Numbered from the stretch's first letter, positions 1-14,298 are shown. The stretch is 64,000 nt of DNA from Pogonophryne albipinna (GCA_028583405.1 JAPTMU010000110.1:62001-126000), one strand, 5' to 3'. Numbers and translations: made by a program. Notes: a model not told the origin generated them from the letters alone.

Positions 1-259
1 GAAGCCAAGCCAAATTACACTTAAGACATATACAACTGCAAAGAAAGTAACAAACACAATGCGATATCCTTTTCAATTTCAAAGAACACAAATTGGGTTA
101 CATTAACAAATAACTATAAAACAACAATATTGTAGAATAACAAAAAGAATGCCGCGAATACACCGAAATACCCCCCGCGCGCGGGTCGAATATTCGACTG
201 CTGCTGCTGATTACTACCGAATATCCGGAGCCCGAAAAATGGTGTTCGGGACAGCCCTA
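1..259. mobile_element. Right end of a hAT-like DNA transposon (left end outside window)
   Basis: The segment ends in GGACAGCCCTA, the inverted form of a TAGGGCTGTCC terminus, which is the same terminal style as the complete hAT-type elements at 17334, 43838 and 51617. It contains repeated CGAATATTCG-like inverted motifs typical of the sub-terminal parts of these elements. The left end and target duplication cannot be seen, so the superfamily is inferred from one terminus only. Confidence 0.4.
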
Positions 260-1108
260 CCAGCTACAGTATCTGTTCCCGCCTCCTTACTCTCTGTAGG
301 TTTGAGATGTGTCTGAGAGTCCCATGCGTCCCAGCTTTTAAATGTGTTGCATGTCACATTTCATGGCCCGGCCGCTATGTGCTGTGCATGTGTGAGAGTA
401 GTCGCTCCACGGCGCTTCATTACCACGCAGGGCAAGAGATCACGACCACAGGTCTTACAGCCTGCCCAGCAGAGTTATGGCCCATTTCTGTCACACACAC
501 ATGTACAAGAACCCGCATAAATACACAGCCAGATGGACGGAAATGATTGGACGAGTAACCTTGCAGTCATTTTAATGCTCTGTATTGTCCCACACTGGTT
601 GGATGCTTTGTGGTTTAAACACTAACAAGTTGACTTTGATATCTCTTCTTGCAAGTTGTCATTCTATTTTTGTGATTTTGACAACTCCAGTCTGTTGTAT
701 ATTCATAAATGCACATGTTTGACATCATAATCCACTGCTGTTGAGTGTGAATTCTCTCCAGTTCAGTATCCTTTCTTCTTCCAGCCACACGTCTCTTTGT
801 AGCAGCTGTAATTAATGCAGCCGGCCTCGCTCGCTCGATTGGCTGCTGCCCGTTAGAAAGAAGGATGGAGGGCCACGGTGGACAGCCCGGATATTTATCA
901 CTGCTGTTTATTTTCGGCATGTTAGGAATCCATTTATGATTCGTGTGGAGTGATTTAGGCCGTATGTGAGTTATGGGTAGGAATAGGATGATATTAACAT
1001 TCATGATAATCATGGTCAAAATAATTGCAAGTTATTCTTAAAAATATGTTTAATCTCTTGAAACGGCACCTTGGTTTAGCCTTTCATTTTTGGTGACTTG
1101 CTTTATAG
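260..1108. other. Non-coding stretch, no gene recognised
   Basis: Short open frames here lack any recognisable domain and overlap on both strands. No RNA gene or complete repeat was recognised. Confidence 0.5.
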
Positions 1109-1694
1109 CAGGGGTGTCAAACTCAAATACACAGTGGGCCAAAATAAAAAAATGGGTACTAGTGGAGGGCCGGACTGGTTCAATGTTTATTGCAGAACTT
1201 ATTGAAATGAACTTATTGCACATATTAAACCTGGGACTAACGAAGCTTAAATTATTGCCTATAAAAACAACATTAAACATTAAATAATCAGTTGCATTCG
1301 TTTCTTATGGCTCTATCTGCAGCTTTTCCAGAGTCATTTCTTATGATTACATTTTTCCACAGGCCAACAACAGCTTCAAAAAAACAATTCCCCTCAAAGA
1401 GAAACCAAACATGCCCTGTTGTCGTGAGAGAAAAAGTGCAGAAGGAAACATCCATTGAACTCAGTGTGCTGCTCTGTGATGCTAGTTCAGATACTTGGCA
1501 TCTCATCTTGGGTGCAAGGTCATCAATGTTTGGGGTCAGGCTCTGAGCTGAGGAGACCCTCAGGATGGAGTGAAGGTGTGCGTGCAATATACCGACGGGC
1601 CAGATCTAATAGGAATTAGAAATTATCCTGCGGGCCGAAATTAAATCCACCAAGGGCCTGATTTGGCCCCCGGACCTCGAGTTTGACACATGTG
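1109..1694 (-). mobile_element. hAT transposon relic with transposase C-terminal remnant
   Basis: The termini are imperfect inverted repeats: CAGGGGTGTCAAACTC on the left and GAGTTTGACACATGTG on the right, enclosing GC-rich GGGCC motifs. The flanks CTTTATAG (1101-1108) and GTTTAAAG (1695-1702) agree at 6 of 8 bases, consistent with a decayed 8-bp hAT target duplication. On the minus strand, about 1587-1510 reads ...SLTPNIDDLAPKMRCQVS..., which resembles the conserved C-terminal end of hAT transposases of the Charlie/GTF2IRD2 type. That assignment is from memory of the motif, not a search. The rest of the transposase is deleted. Confidence 0.65.
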
Positions 1695-1702
1695 GTTTAA
1701 AG

Positions 1703-2797
<1,095 letters not shown>

Positions 2798-3125
2798 AAT
2801 GGGTAATATGTCAAAGTTTTCAGGGATCCTACTGGGCGGGAATTCCTGGAATGTAAAAGTAGTTTTCAGCGGTGAATTCCAGACGAGGAAGGTCAGGTAA
2901 TAAGAGGAGACTCTCTGGAGGTTGGGGAATGTGAGGGGAATTTCACAAATGTATTTTTTAAGCTACTTTCCAAACATTTATTGCAGTAGACTTTGGGTGG
3001 AGGCTAGACCAGAAGGAGAAGGATAATTGGGGAAGTCATGGACGACTCATGGTGTTTACATTATTACTCACAGCGGGAGGTTCTCTCTCCATGGAAGCAC
3101 CTGTGGTTCATAATCTCACTCTCTC

Positions 3126-3128
<3 letters not shown>

Positions 3129-3195
<67 letters not shown>
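3129..3195. repeat. (AC)n microsatellite
   Basis: A pure AC tract of 67 bp. The sequence between 2795 and 3128 is unassigned. Confidence 0.98.
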
Positions 3196-3196
<1 letters not shown>

Positions 3197-4459
3197 TCCT
3201 TCTCTGTGATTTGGCCTCTCTCTTATCTATCTTTTCTCTCTTTCCTCTTGTTCTAAAACAAGCAGTGTATTGTGTGTGTTCAGCAGAGCAGCCCGCCCTA
3301 AAAGCTGTGTGTGTGTGTGTGTGTTAGCCCCAGCCCCAGCCAGCCTGTCAGACCGTGTTAATCCCCTCTGAGGCCCGACTCACCTCCTCCCCTCTCCTTG
3401 CCCCCTTTTTTCCTCCCCTCTTGGCCTCCATTGGTTTTCGTTGCCCTCTCTTCCAGCTGATTTGCTCCTCCACCTGTCACTCAGAGCCGCTCGCCTCCCC
3501 GCTCGCCAATCACACGGCAGGTAACCCCCCGCTGACCTCACAGGATCAGACAGCAATCAGGGCCCAATGACTGAGTGTTTTGCACGGCTCGCTTCCAGCT
3601 CCCATGGTGCTTTGCAACAGATCACTGTCTAAGTCGTTGTCCTCAAGCAGGGAAAACAAGGAGGAACGCCCTGTGTCATGACTGGGAGTAATAAGGGGGA
3701 AAACCTATTGTCCCGCCACGTGTTGGCAGTTAACGTGTGGTCAGGGGGGAGGTGGCACAAAGGCTGCAGCCAAAACACTGCATTTGGGTGGTAAATGACA
3801 TCCAAAAAAGTCTAAATTAAACATGTTAGCATTAGATGTACTCTTGCATTTCGTAAATTAAGTTTAAAAAGAAATATGTCAACTATCTATAATTTTAGGT
3901 TTTTGTCCAACCATTTTAGTAGAGGTGATTTGTTAATCTATTGAATTGCTAGGCTCAGCACATTTGTACCAGTGTGTGCATTTACCCATTTGAACAAAAA
4001 CTAAATGTTTCTTTTCTCGTCTGAGGACAATGTGGGAATGACAACAAGTTAAAGAAAACAAGATCATTGATAAAACTGTCCTTGCAGCATTTTACATATT
4101 GACAAAAAGGGCGGATCTGCAATCACCGATACAATGAGTGCTTTGTGATCTGAGGAACTGCCATGGGTTGTGATATCTTTTTTTAATTGGTGCAACTTAA
4201 TTACTAGCATAACAAGTTCTCCACAAAGAAGCACACACTATGCATGATAAATAACACCAGTGACATTCCACAGCTTTTAAGACCGGGACCACAAACTTTT
4301 GGCGCTTTATGTGTTGACATGTTTACTGGCACAACAAACTTGGGACAAAACATAGTGTAGATGCACTCAACTGGAATCAACTGTTATTTTCGAGATTGTT
4401 AAGGAAAAAACTGTGTTTGGTAGAGCTCTTCTTAATTACATTAATATTTGTTGAGCTCA
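3196..4459. other. Non-coding stretch, no gene recognised
   Basis: A pyrimidine-rich portion (about 3370-3500) gives a short open frame that looks like low-complexity sequence (P/L/S-rich), not a protein domain. The remainder is AT-rich. Confidence 0.5.
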
Positions 4460-5170
4460 CGAGAGTCAGGTCGCATTCACACCTAATAGTCCGTTTTCAG
4501 GTGCGCACCAGACCACAGTTTGTTACATTGTTTCATTTCTCAGAAGGTTCGGTTTGCGTTCACACGGGCAAAACTCAAACGGACTATAAGCTTTAAACAC
4601 AAGTCATGTGCTCGGAAATGCTGTTCAACCATTGGTCAGACATTAAGGGGGTAAAAAGGCAAATCCCGACTATTTCTACCGGAGCCTCCGCCATGGAGCA
4701 TCGGCACTTTCGGCAGGTTATTCTCATGCTGCTGTTAATCTGGAGATCAACAGACACTAGCGGCCCGTGCATATGATTATCAGACAACGTCCGTTAAAAA
4801 ACATTCTAACACATAATGAGACGTTCTGCAGTCAGGAGGGGCGTCTCACCGACGACAGGTGGCTCTGACTTTTATGTATAGTTGACGGAGCATTTTTTCT
4901 TTACACGACACTGTTCAACACTTCATTCTGCTTCACTCTTTCGCTAAAGATTTTGAAGACATCCGCGTTCTTGTGACTCGTAAATACTACGCTTCCTATG
5001 TTTTGGTGCGGACTGCGTTCACACCAGCGATGAACCGCTCCAGAGTTCACTTTCAAGCCGTCCGAGACCACCTCTTTCAGGCAGACCAGAGTCCGGTTGT
5101 TTAGTTTACTTCAGAGGTCTCAGACTGCGTTCACATAAACCCAAACGAACCGGACCAAGCGAGTAAACGC
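4460..5170. mobile_element. Probable non-autonomous DNA transposon (GCGTTCACAC motifs)
   Basis: The segment is sharply more GC-rich than its flanks and carries several copies of a CGTTCACA(C) motif: GCATTCACACC near 4473, GCGTTCACACGG near 4557, GCGTTCACACCAG near 5014 and GCGTTCACATAAACC near 5128. Repeated TTCACACC blocks near both ends are typical of teleost PIF/Harbinger-like MITEs such as the one at 26876-27512. I could not fix the exact termini or a target duplication, so boundaries are approximate. Confidence 0.35.
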
Positions 5171-6300
5171 ACAACTGTCAAAGTATTAATAGCGAGACAG
5201 TTCCGTTATAGACAGATTTATCAATTTTAGTGTCTTTCAGCTCATTTACTCGTTTTGTTTTTATGGCCTGCAAATGTTTCGGTTCAATCCTATAACTCAA
5301 CAGTTTGGCTTTCAGCTGCAGCAGTTATGAACAAATACACTATCTGTGAGGCACCATGTTGCAGACTAAAGAAGTTTCTAACTATCTTAGGGAACATAGA
5401 GGAACATTTAGCAGCTACATATTTGGAAATGGTAAAAAAAAAGCTAAAATGAGAATGATTATTTGACTTTTGGCGTCAGGTAACTCAACTCTGAATAAAT
5501 GTTTATGTTGTTGAATGTTTCCTAGATGTCTTAATATTATGATAACACAGTCATCATAATCATCATGTATAGGTAGTTGATCACTCTGGCTTGTTCTGCT
5601 GGCTATGTGACTACAGAAATACACTAATGCTACTCAAACTTACAATCTACTGTTAGCTGTCATGGCATTTTCCCAAACAAGCACTTAAGGTTTAGTTTCT
5701 TATCAGATAACTGTGTATTTAAACATGCATTTCATATATCACTTACTCAATCTGTACCTACATTTTTCTGGCTGTATGAAAACATACCTCTTAATATTCC
5801 CAATGAAGTAAAAGCAGTACAAATACATGCCAGTGCAAATGAATGTCAAAGTCAATCTTTCAGTTTGTGTGTACAGACAGAGAGAAATACCGTTTCCCAC
5901 AATCCAGAATACGAAAATATGTCGGACTCATTCAAAACCAACACACATATATCGAAGAAAGAGATAGTGTCCCTGCTCGATGAGATATGAGCACACAAGC
6001 AGGTGTTTCAGCCTAAAGTCACATACCGTCTGTTTCAAAGAGGGTGTGTTTGTCCTCCACTCCTCTCATCTGCTGGTTGTTAGTCGGCCCCCCAATGGAG
6101 CTGCACCTCGTCCTCGCCCCGTCTTAAATCAGCCCCACCTTCCTGCTGGTGGGACCTGGTGGAGAAATCAAACAGAAAAATACAATAATAGTGAGTGGGT
6201 GACCTCAGTGTGTCGGGGACTTCCCTGCACACAGCTCCACCCGCTCATATTTGCTGATCTATAGCTATCCACCCAGTTCTAAAAGAATGCATTGGACGGT
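5171..6300. other. Non-coding stretch with a short LINE-tail fragment
   Basis: About 5845-5895 (AAGTCAATCTTTCAG followed by GTGTACAGACAGAG) matches the similar segment at 51404-51440, which looks like the 3' tail of a fish non-LTR retrotransposon. The rest is unassigned. Confidence 0.4.
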
Positions 6301-6364
6301 CACACACACACACACACACGCACACACACGCACGCACGCACGCACACGCACGCACGCACACACA
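6301..6364. repeat. (CA)n/(CGCA)n microsatellite
   Basis: CA repeats pass into CGCA tetranucleotides over 64 bp. Confidence 0.95.
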
Positions 6365-7350
6365 ATGTGTAACTGGGGCTGACATCCAGACTGAGTGTGT
6401 TTTTTGGATCTGTGTAAGGCTGCATGGTTTTGAAATTAATATCTGGAGGAATAATCCATTTTGAAAAATGTTTCTCTTTATTGTTGAAAACATCAAAATG
6501 ATAAAAGTGTGATTTGATTTTGTACGATTTGTACCAAACAAATATTTTTTATTAAGTCTGTAAAATACCGTTTATAACCGGGTCTTCTTTGCTGCACCAC
6601 AGTACTTTATTCAAATATTTTGCCTTTACTAAATATTTGCCTTTCTGCAAATAAGATATTACACTAGCTTATATTGCGATTTCGCCAAAAAATGTGAAAG
6701 AGAACTAAATAACATGTCTGTTCCTCGCTTCTATTTTGCATTAATATCCAGGTCTGTCTGGATGTGTGTATCTGTGTGTGTGTGTGTGTTGAAGGGAGAG
6801 GCTGCAGTCCAAGCTTCTTTCCCCGGTCAGTCTAAGGAGGCAGAGACTGATGCAAATTCACTGCATCCTCGCTGCAAGTGACAGAGTTCACCACATTACA
6901 CTTTTGATACCAGGCAATTTATTTACCCAACCAGCGGAAAAGTATTTGAATCTTTTTCTGTGACGGACTGCTGGAATGTGTTGGTGCAGTAAATCCTGCA
7001 CATATGGGGAAACGAAGCTGGGACCAGAGCGTCTGCTGCTTCTCAACTGGGTTTCTGCCGAAGGCCACATGATGTCATCCTCTTATTTGAATACTTGTGG
7101 CATCACTTGCATCAGTGTTTTAGCATATCTGCAACTTTCATTAAGACATTTTTTCAAGGCTGTTCCAGTTAGAAATCTGCGCCGGACATTATGATGACAG
7201 GTTTCAGATAAATGTTCAGACCCTTTAAAAACCCGGTATTGTAGGAACTTGTATGAAAGGTTTCTAGGTCTAGTGACACGTCAGAGGTACAGGATTTCCC
7301 ACAGGAATATGTTTGATTGGCCTAATCAATCTTTGTTAGGATTTGTGGGT
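6365..7350. other. Non-coding stretch, no gene recognised
   Basis: Short open frames on both strands near 6888-7194 overlap each other antisense and have no recognisable domain. A short GT tract lies at about 6774-6789. Confidence 0.45.
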
Positions 7351-7408
7351 ACACCGTTGTCGTTTTTGGTTTTGTTTTCTGTAGAAAATGTACATATTGG
7401 ACATACGT
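7351..7408. repeat. Unit A (first part) of a tandem duplication later split by two hAT insertions
   Basis: ACACCGTTGTCGTTTTTGG and the following bases match 9029 onward (ATACCGTTGTCATTTTTGG). Unit A continues after the two inserted elements at 8289-8306 and 8860-9028. Unit B is contiguous. Confidence 0.85.
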
Positions 7409-8288
7409 CAGAGTTCCCGTTAGAATATTTTTTTCGCCGGTCAACATGTCCGTTAAAGTTTAAATCTTCCGGACGAAATTTGAAAAGTGCCGGTCAAAGT
7501 TCTTCTTGTTATTTATTGAGCTTTAAAACAAATTGATATGATTCGATATTAAACAAATTAATTATAGTAGATACATTATTCAAAAGCGTACAGTAACTTA
7601 TAATAACACGGGAATAATAAACGGAGCGCTCTCTCCCTCTCCTGACAGCCCGTCAGTATCATGCAGCTCGCGGATCCAGAGTGACCCGACAGTAAAACTA
7701 ATCATATCTATAACTAGTTACGGTAGTTTTGAGAGGTCATTAAAATAGCTACGTGTGATATTCTAACCCGAAGTGTGTGTTTTGTTCCGCTCACCGCTGC
7801 ATGTGATCATGCAGAGCTGCGTGTCGACTCGTCAGCAGCAGCTGATCTCTCTCTCCCGTCAGATTAGACTTTACTCGCGTTTATCTCCATATCGATCAGA
7901 TCTAGCTATTTCTAGCTAAAGATAGGACTCCTGCTTATTAAAAGACGAAGTGTCGCTATGCAACCGGGTGGAGGCCGCAAAGTATAGCGCAGCATTAATG
8001 CATTTGTTTACATGCCAACCGGACCCTGAGGCATTACCAACAGATCAACGCACAATCAACCCATACAGGACATCTCTTTCTCCACATTAAGTGTTAGACA
8101 TTAGAATTGACTATGCTTGTCTGTCACATATTCTTTTGTCTGTCACATAAGTGGCGCAACTGATGCGGTATTGCGCTAAAGGGAAAATATTTTGACCGGA
8201 CACTTTGACCGGAGAGATTTAGATTTGCCGGTCTTCAGCATATTTTACCGGTCATAGTCCAGTAATTAACCGGCTAACTGGAACTCTG
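7409..8288. mobile_element. Non-autonomous hAT transposon with perfect 8-bp target duplication
   Basis: The termini are CAGAGTTCCCGTTAG and CTAACTGGAACTCTG, an inverted pair with one mismatch. The flanks are identical 8-bp copies of ACATACGT (7401-7408 and 8289-8296). CAG-type ends plus an 8-bp duplication are diagnostic of hAT. There is no transposase frame. Sub-terminal CCGGTCAA and CCGGTCATA motifs recur near both ends. Confidence 0.9.
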
Positions 8289-8306
8289 ACATACGTATCT
8301 TGTTTA

Positions 8307-8859
8307 TAGGGATGACCATGCATCAAAATCGAAAATCGGACAGCCCTGGCGAATAATAATCGATTATTCTACGCTTCTTTGGCATGCTTCGCACTCCAAA
8401 TGCGAATGCATTGTTGATGTTGAGCTGTGTACACCAAAGTCTTTTCGCAGAGCTTGCATTTGACTTCATTTGCACTTGTCAGTTTGAAGTAGTTTCACAG
8501 AGGAACTCTTCTTTCCTTTGTTCATCTTTAGTTGTGTTCTCACTCCAATAAATCAATCGCACGTGTGACTGAGAGGGGGGTGGGGGGGGGGGGGCGGGGT
8601 CGGTGTGTGTAGCAGTGGCTTCCTCCAAGTTTACAGTAAAACAAACTGGTGGTGGTGACCAATGGCCATTTACAATTATTAATACTATTACTATATTAGC
8701 ATTAGTCCTATATTTTGGTTGAAACTAAGCCAGAAAAAAAAAAAAAAACATAAATAATAATAAAAAAAATATATAAATTAAAATCGAATTTTAAAAATAA
8801 TTTTCGATTATGGAGACTGTAACGAATATTCGAATATCGAATAATCGCTGGCATCCCTA
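8307..8859. mobile_element. Second non-autonomous hAT transposon, perfect 8-bp target duplication
   Basis: The termini are TAGGGATGACCATGC and GCTGGCATCCCTA. The flanks are identical 8-bp copies of CTTGTTTA (8299-8306 and 8860-8867). It has CGAATATTCG-type sub-terminal motifs and a GT/G-rich interior (G-run about 8575-8597). It inserted only 10 bp from the right flank duplication of the previous element. Confidence 0.9.
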
Positions 8860-9028
8860 CTTGTTTACAACATAACATTTTTTTCCTTCATAATATTTTA
8901 TTAAAAAAAACGCTTTATTGAGAAGCTTGTCGTGAATTATTGCAGAATTAGTAGCTTGTAGTGTGCAAGAGGCTCGAATATGATGTTTTAAATGATACAC
9001 TCTGTCCCAGTTTTGCTGCACATTACAG
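8860..9028. repeat. Unit A (remainder) of the tandem duplication
   Basis: CTTGTTTACAACATAACA and the following sequence, including AAACGCTTTATTGAG and GAATTATTGCAGAATT, realign with unit B at about 9094-9232. Confidence 0.85.
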
Positions 9029-9232
9029 TATACCGTTGTCATTTTTGGTTTTGTTTTCTGCAAAAAAAAAATGTAAATACTGGACATATGTATCTTGTTT
9101 ACAACATAAAAAATGTCCTTCATGAATATTTTATTATAAAACGCTTTATTTAGAGTTTCTTTGGAATTATTGCAGAATTTGTAGCGTGTAAGATATGATA
9201 CACGGTCCAGTTTTGCTACAGCAGCACATGTA
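9029..9232. repeat. Unit B of the tandem duplication, uninterrupted
   Basis: About 200 bp, parallel to unit A with substitutions and small gaps. Shared landmarks in order are ACCGTTGTC, TTTGGTTTTGTTTTCTG, GGACATA, GTATCTTGTTTACAACATA, AAACGCTTTATT, ATTATTGCAGAATT and CCAGTTTTGCT. It contains neither hAT element. Confidence 0.85.
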
Positions 9233-9496
9233 TCTCCCTCCTCTCTTTGTTTGTCCACCTGTCACCTGAGAACTGGGCATGGCCTGCACACCAGCACCAT
9301 GGCAACATGACACCCAGCTGTGAAGCGGTTGCCGTGGCAGCGTTCAGTAGGTTAGTCGGTATTGGGTTCCATCGGTGGCGACTTTTCACGGGCGTGTCAG
9401 CTGTTCGCGGACGAGCAACCGTTGGTGTCACAGGGTTTGTACCTCGATCTTATGCCTACAAGATGACTTGGTAGATACAGTTTAAAAAGGCAAAAG

Positions 9497-9665
9497 TCTG
9501 TGGCTCAAGGGGGGTCTACCAATCAGAGGGTCAGCGGTTCAATCCCGAGCCGCTACACTCAACAAAGTGTCCTCGGGGCAGGATACTTAACCCCAAAAGT
9601 TCCTGTAGGCATGTCTGCATTATTGAAGTGTGTAAGTCGCTTTGACATGTAATTTAATATATTGA
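9497..9665 (+). mobile_element. Degraded tRNA-like SINE
   Basis: The head resembles a tRNA-derived promoter: GTGGCTCAAGGGGGGTC, then a B-box-like GCGGTTCAATCCCGAGC. The tail contains GTGTAAGTCGCTTTGACA, similar to teleost SINE bodies that end near AAAGCGCTTTG. The A box is damaged. No cloverleaf can be folded, so it is not a functional tRNA gene. Confidence 0.55.
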
Positions 9666-12600
9666 CATCCTCTTACATCTTTAAAACAATGTCGCCAAGC
9701 TTTTTGTCGCTTGTTTCATAGCCATGGTTGGCTGCCCACCTGCAATATAACCCTCAAAGTATTGACTTAGACATCAATGCAAGCAAAAATATGCCAAAAC
9801 TCCATTGGCTCCAGCTTTTGAATGTTGTTTTTCAACTAATTCAATATAGCCGTTTTGGTTTTGCTCTGTGTCAGACAAAAAAACCATATTGAAGATATTG
9901 CAAAGACTATTTTTGAACAAATGTGCAGATAAATCGCTATTAAACATTATTTTTAGTTGTTTACAGTTCATTCTTGATTTTAAAGATAGCAATTATCCAT
10001 ACAGTCGAGACTCAAGGTCCATTTATCCGGTATCACACAGTCTAGGGCTGATGGAGATTTCCTTTTTGTTAAAACTCTGTTAATAACCCGAGTTTACTTT
10101 TGGCAAACGTGTCTAGAATAATGGAAAATGCATAAATCTGCAATTCAATGACAGCTGAGCATCTTCTGTATGTTGATAAGACCTTGAGATATGGAGGAAA
10201 TCTCTGAAACAAGATCTGTTTCATTACACTTTAGTTATTTACTGATTTAAAAATACACTCTCCCAAATTGGTCCCCGTGCTGATCAGCTTAACAACTGCT
10301 ACCCAATATGCTATCAAATCTCTCATCAGCAACTCCACTGCCGCCTTAATCGCTCTCAACCTTAAAACACAGAGAAATCCTTTTAATAAAAGGAGTAGGA
10401 CCCATTTTTACTAAGAAGCACAAGGGACTATTATTATCAGATGACCTTCGAATTTGAGCTAATTTGCGGTCAAATGTTTACTTTGCATAATACCGACTTG
10501 GCAGATTCACACAGGATTAGGCATTCAAACGACCTCTATGGTTATTACAAATCTTAAAAGGACCCCTGATAATACGGGCCCCTTGTGTATAGGACTTTAA
10601 AGGCTACATTACACTGCAGTTAATTACTGCTGAAGCCTTGCACACACCGTGGGAAACACAAAGGTAATGGACGCTTCCTGATATCAAACAGTTTGATTGT
10701 GTGTTTATCAGCTCGTAGTTTGTCACTACTTCGTCCCCCGGTTGCACCAAAGTCACAGAGAGAGATGTGGGCGGACCTGCATAATTCAACGCCTCATCCC
10801 GAGTGTTTTTGTGTGTGTGTGATGGTGCACACTGCCCTCCTCTCCGCACGTTGGGACCTTGAGAAGCGCCTGATAAGGTCACAGTTGTGCTCTATACGCT
10901 TGTGTGTGTAGGCATGTGTGTGTGTGTGTGTGTGTGTAACTCCATCGCCCTGATCACAATGTGCCATGTTTAACCAGCCCCCCCCCGTAAACCACTGCAG
11001 ACTGCTATTGATCGTTCTCACACACTCATAGACACACACAAACATGCCCAGAAGCATGTGTGACCTTTCTGGCTTTCTTCTGAAGTCTCTATTTTCTCTC
11101 CCTCTACTCTTTTGTAGTTACTGAGAATGAGAGCGAACATATCAGTAAATGGAGCAGAAGTGAACGCTTCCTCTCGTTATCCGGCTAGTTTCTGACTCTC
11201 ACTTTGAACGTTTCCACCAGAGTTAAACAGAAATGACTTTTGTCCCGGCTGATACAAATACTTATGCTGATATTTTTGGATTGCATTTGCTAATGACAAA
11301 CATTCAACGCTATTCAGATTTGACCAATTAAATGGAAAAGGAAATGATAGAACTGAGAAATGGTAATCTATTTACTGCAGAATAAATCCGGCATGACATT
11401 AAAATCACTTTTTTATTTGTGGTTTTATCCTAATGAGATGTCTTCCTAGTTTAAGGATATTTACTGTTATTGCACACTACCTTCACGTCTAAGTGTCTTG
11501 TCTTCATAACGTTAAGATATTCAGAATTTTAGCACTACTTCCATCTGTGCACCAACAAAACTGCACCACTATTTTCAACTAGATATTGTTTTAATTTACA
11601 CTTTTTCAATGCACTAGTTCTTCATCCAACCACAGCAACCACACTTCAGCATTTCCATCATATTCTGTTCTCACTGTAACCATGCATTACTCACATATTT
11701 GTGAACAAAGACCTTTGAAGGCATTCTGTGTTTCTGAACATGCAGCTTGAGATAGCCGTGCCACGCTGTGTTGTTTTTGTGTTTTTGACTTTGAGCTGCT
11801 CTAGTGATGTTCATCTGAGAACAATGGCCGCTCTGTGATGGTCAGCAGCATTGGCCCCTCTATTTATTCTACTGATTAACAGAGTGTGTGTGGTTCTGTG
11901 TGTTAGTGTCCAACTCAAAAATAGATAAACAAGTTCCCATCAGTGTGTTACACAATAATCCAAATCCTCTGCACTTGCAGCAGAAACCTAACAATTTCAT
12001 TTATCCACGCTCGGGGACATTCATGCTGAGTTTAATCCTAGTAATGCTCTGTCCTTTTTTCTGCACTTTGCAATTGGGTTATAGCGCTCTGTCAAATGTA
12101 CCCGAGTCATGGAGGAACTATCGAACCTATGGCGTCAATCAAGCTTTTTCATGTAGCATGGAGCTAGCATGTTTGCGCTAGTGTTATCCTGATGGCCAAT
12201 AATGTTGTGGTTGCATTGATGGAGGAAGATTAAAAAGCCATTTTATTAAATGGATAATTTATTTCTAAAACGGTCAATGATTTAAATTACTCTTACGGTA
12301 AAAGTCCAAGATGAGCTATAGAGGTTGTTAAAATATTGTGTGGACATCCTCACACCACCATAACACCGGAGCTATCTTACCCACCATCAGTAGTTTGAAG
12401 AAGTTTAATAGCTTTGGCTGAACAAAACGAGAGAATTAAGGGTGTAACCTTGGACTTTGGGTTTCAGTCCAACTTAGATTGATAGTTGGGGTCAATAACA
12501 GGCATTGTGTTTGTTGATTAACTTATTTTAATATTCATTTATGGCTGAGTTTCAGTGGAGCATTTATGTTTGATCAAATAAATACTGTTTAGGGATTGTC

Positions 12601-13744
12601 CAGCCAAGTAGTAGGCAAACACAGGGGCTACATTTATGTTAGATTAACAGCCATGTGATATTTTCACAGCAATATAAGATGGAAATTGGAGAGGGAATGA
12701 TGACCAATTCAACCCCAAGCCAAAACCATAATGTGGAAAGGCAATGCTTGTTGAATTAAATGCATTTTCTTGTTTCGTTTATTACCGTGTTATCAAATTA
12801 TGTATGCAAAATGGTGGAATTTGCAACACCCTTTCTTTGCTAAGGTCACATTTACAGGAGATTAACAACAAGGACACACGTTGTATTGAAAAAGACATGT
12901 TTTTCATTGAATGAAACCTCTTAAACAACACTGTTAGCGAAGTTGACAGCCGTGTCAGCCATACATCATGTCTAACATCACCTCTGGGGTTTACTCTGTC
13001 AGTGTAGTGTGTGTGTGTGTGTGTGTGTGTACAAATAAACAAGGAGTAAGACAGGACACAAGCTCATCAGCTGTTAACGGCCTTGTGCTGGGCAGTTACC
13101 TCACACACACTTGCACACACTGATTTCTTTCCCTGCAGTTTACCTGTCAGCCTTGATCTTTGTGCATTTCTTATGGCGGGTCTGATTTGTGTCCAGGCGT
13201 AACCACCGGGTCCAGACGATTTATAACATACCTTCCCACAATGCCTCACTGTCAGGGTGGTGGGTGGGGGGGGGGGGGGGGTGGGGGCTGGACGGCTCGA
13301 TACCGAAGCAGAAACTCACCTGAAACAAAGAGGCTTTTCTTTTGCAGCCACAGAGGAAATGTGTCTTTCTTTTCATTCATTCCTGACAACAGGCCTCCGC
13401 TGCCACCCTTTGTTTTTCATGGTGGTTCAGGTTGTGGTTGTTGTTAGGCCGGAAATTCATTGTAACGGTCACTCATTCTAGATTGGCGCTGTCATCCTAT
13501 TCGTTACGTACTGCAAGATGTTGCTACAAGACAGGTCTGTTTTGTTGTAATATCTCATTAGGCTTCTTTCATTGGTCAGAATGTCAGACTAGGAGTTGTT
13601 ATAGCATGATTGTGGGTTTGATTTTTTTTACTGTATGCAGATCAGTGTTTTCGCCACACCAGGGCTGAGAGGGCGTCCACCCCGAGAGAGTGTCACGTGA
13701 CTTGAATTTTGAATTGAGCCGTCCCTTATAGATACTATCTCTTT
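9666..13744. other. Long non-coding stretch, no gene recognised
   Basis: Only short open frames without recognisable domains. Minor simple sequence lies at 10915-10938 (GT), 13008-13031 (GT) and 13262-13283 (G-run). No splice-bounded segment encodes the expected afadin N terminus (a ...NRLDLFEISQPTE-like exon end). Confidence 0.5.
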
Positions 13745-14195
<451 letters not shown>

Positions 14196-14203
<8 letters not shown>

Positions 14204-14298
14204 GAATATTTCTGGGGTTCTTACAAGATCAATATTTTTTTTTAAAGCAAAACTGATGAACCCAAATTAACTTTAACGCTTCTGCCTCACTAGGGTCA
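14196..14298 (-). repeat. Dispersed repeat shared with 36846-36935 (inverted copy)
   Basis: ACGGAATATTTCTGG...CTTACAAGATC and GATGAACCCAAATTAAC...GCCTCACTAGGGTCAC are the reverse complement of 36846-36935. In both places the unit abuts a TGTGAGAG/CTCTCACA-type simple repeat, so the single-copy part and the microsatellite travelled together. Confidence 0.8.

Noticed and set aside
9497..9570. tRNA gene
   Set aside because: A B-box-like segment is present but the A box and stems are damaged, and it continues into a SINE body.
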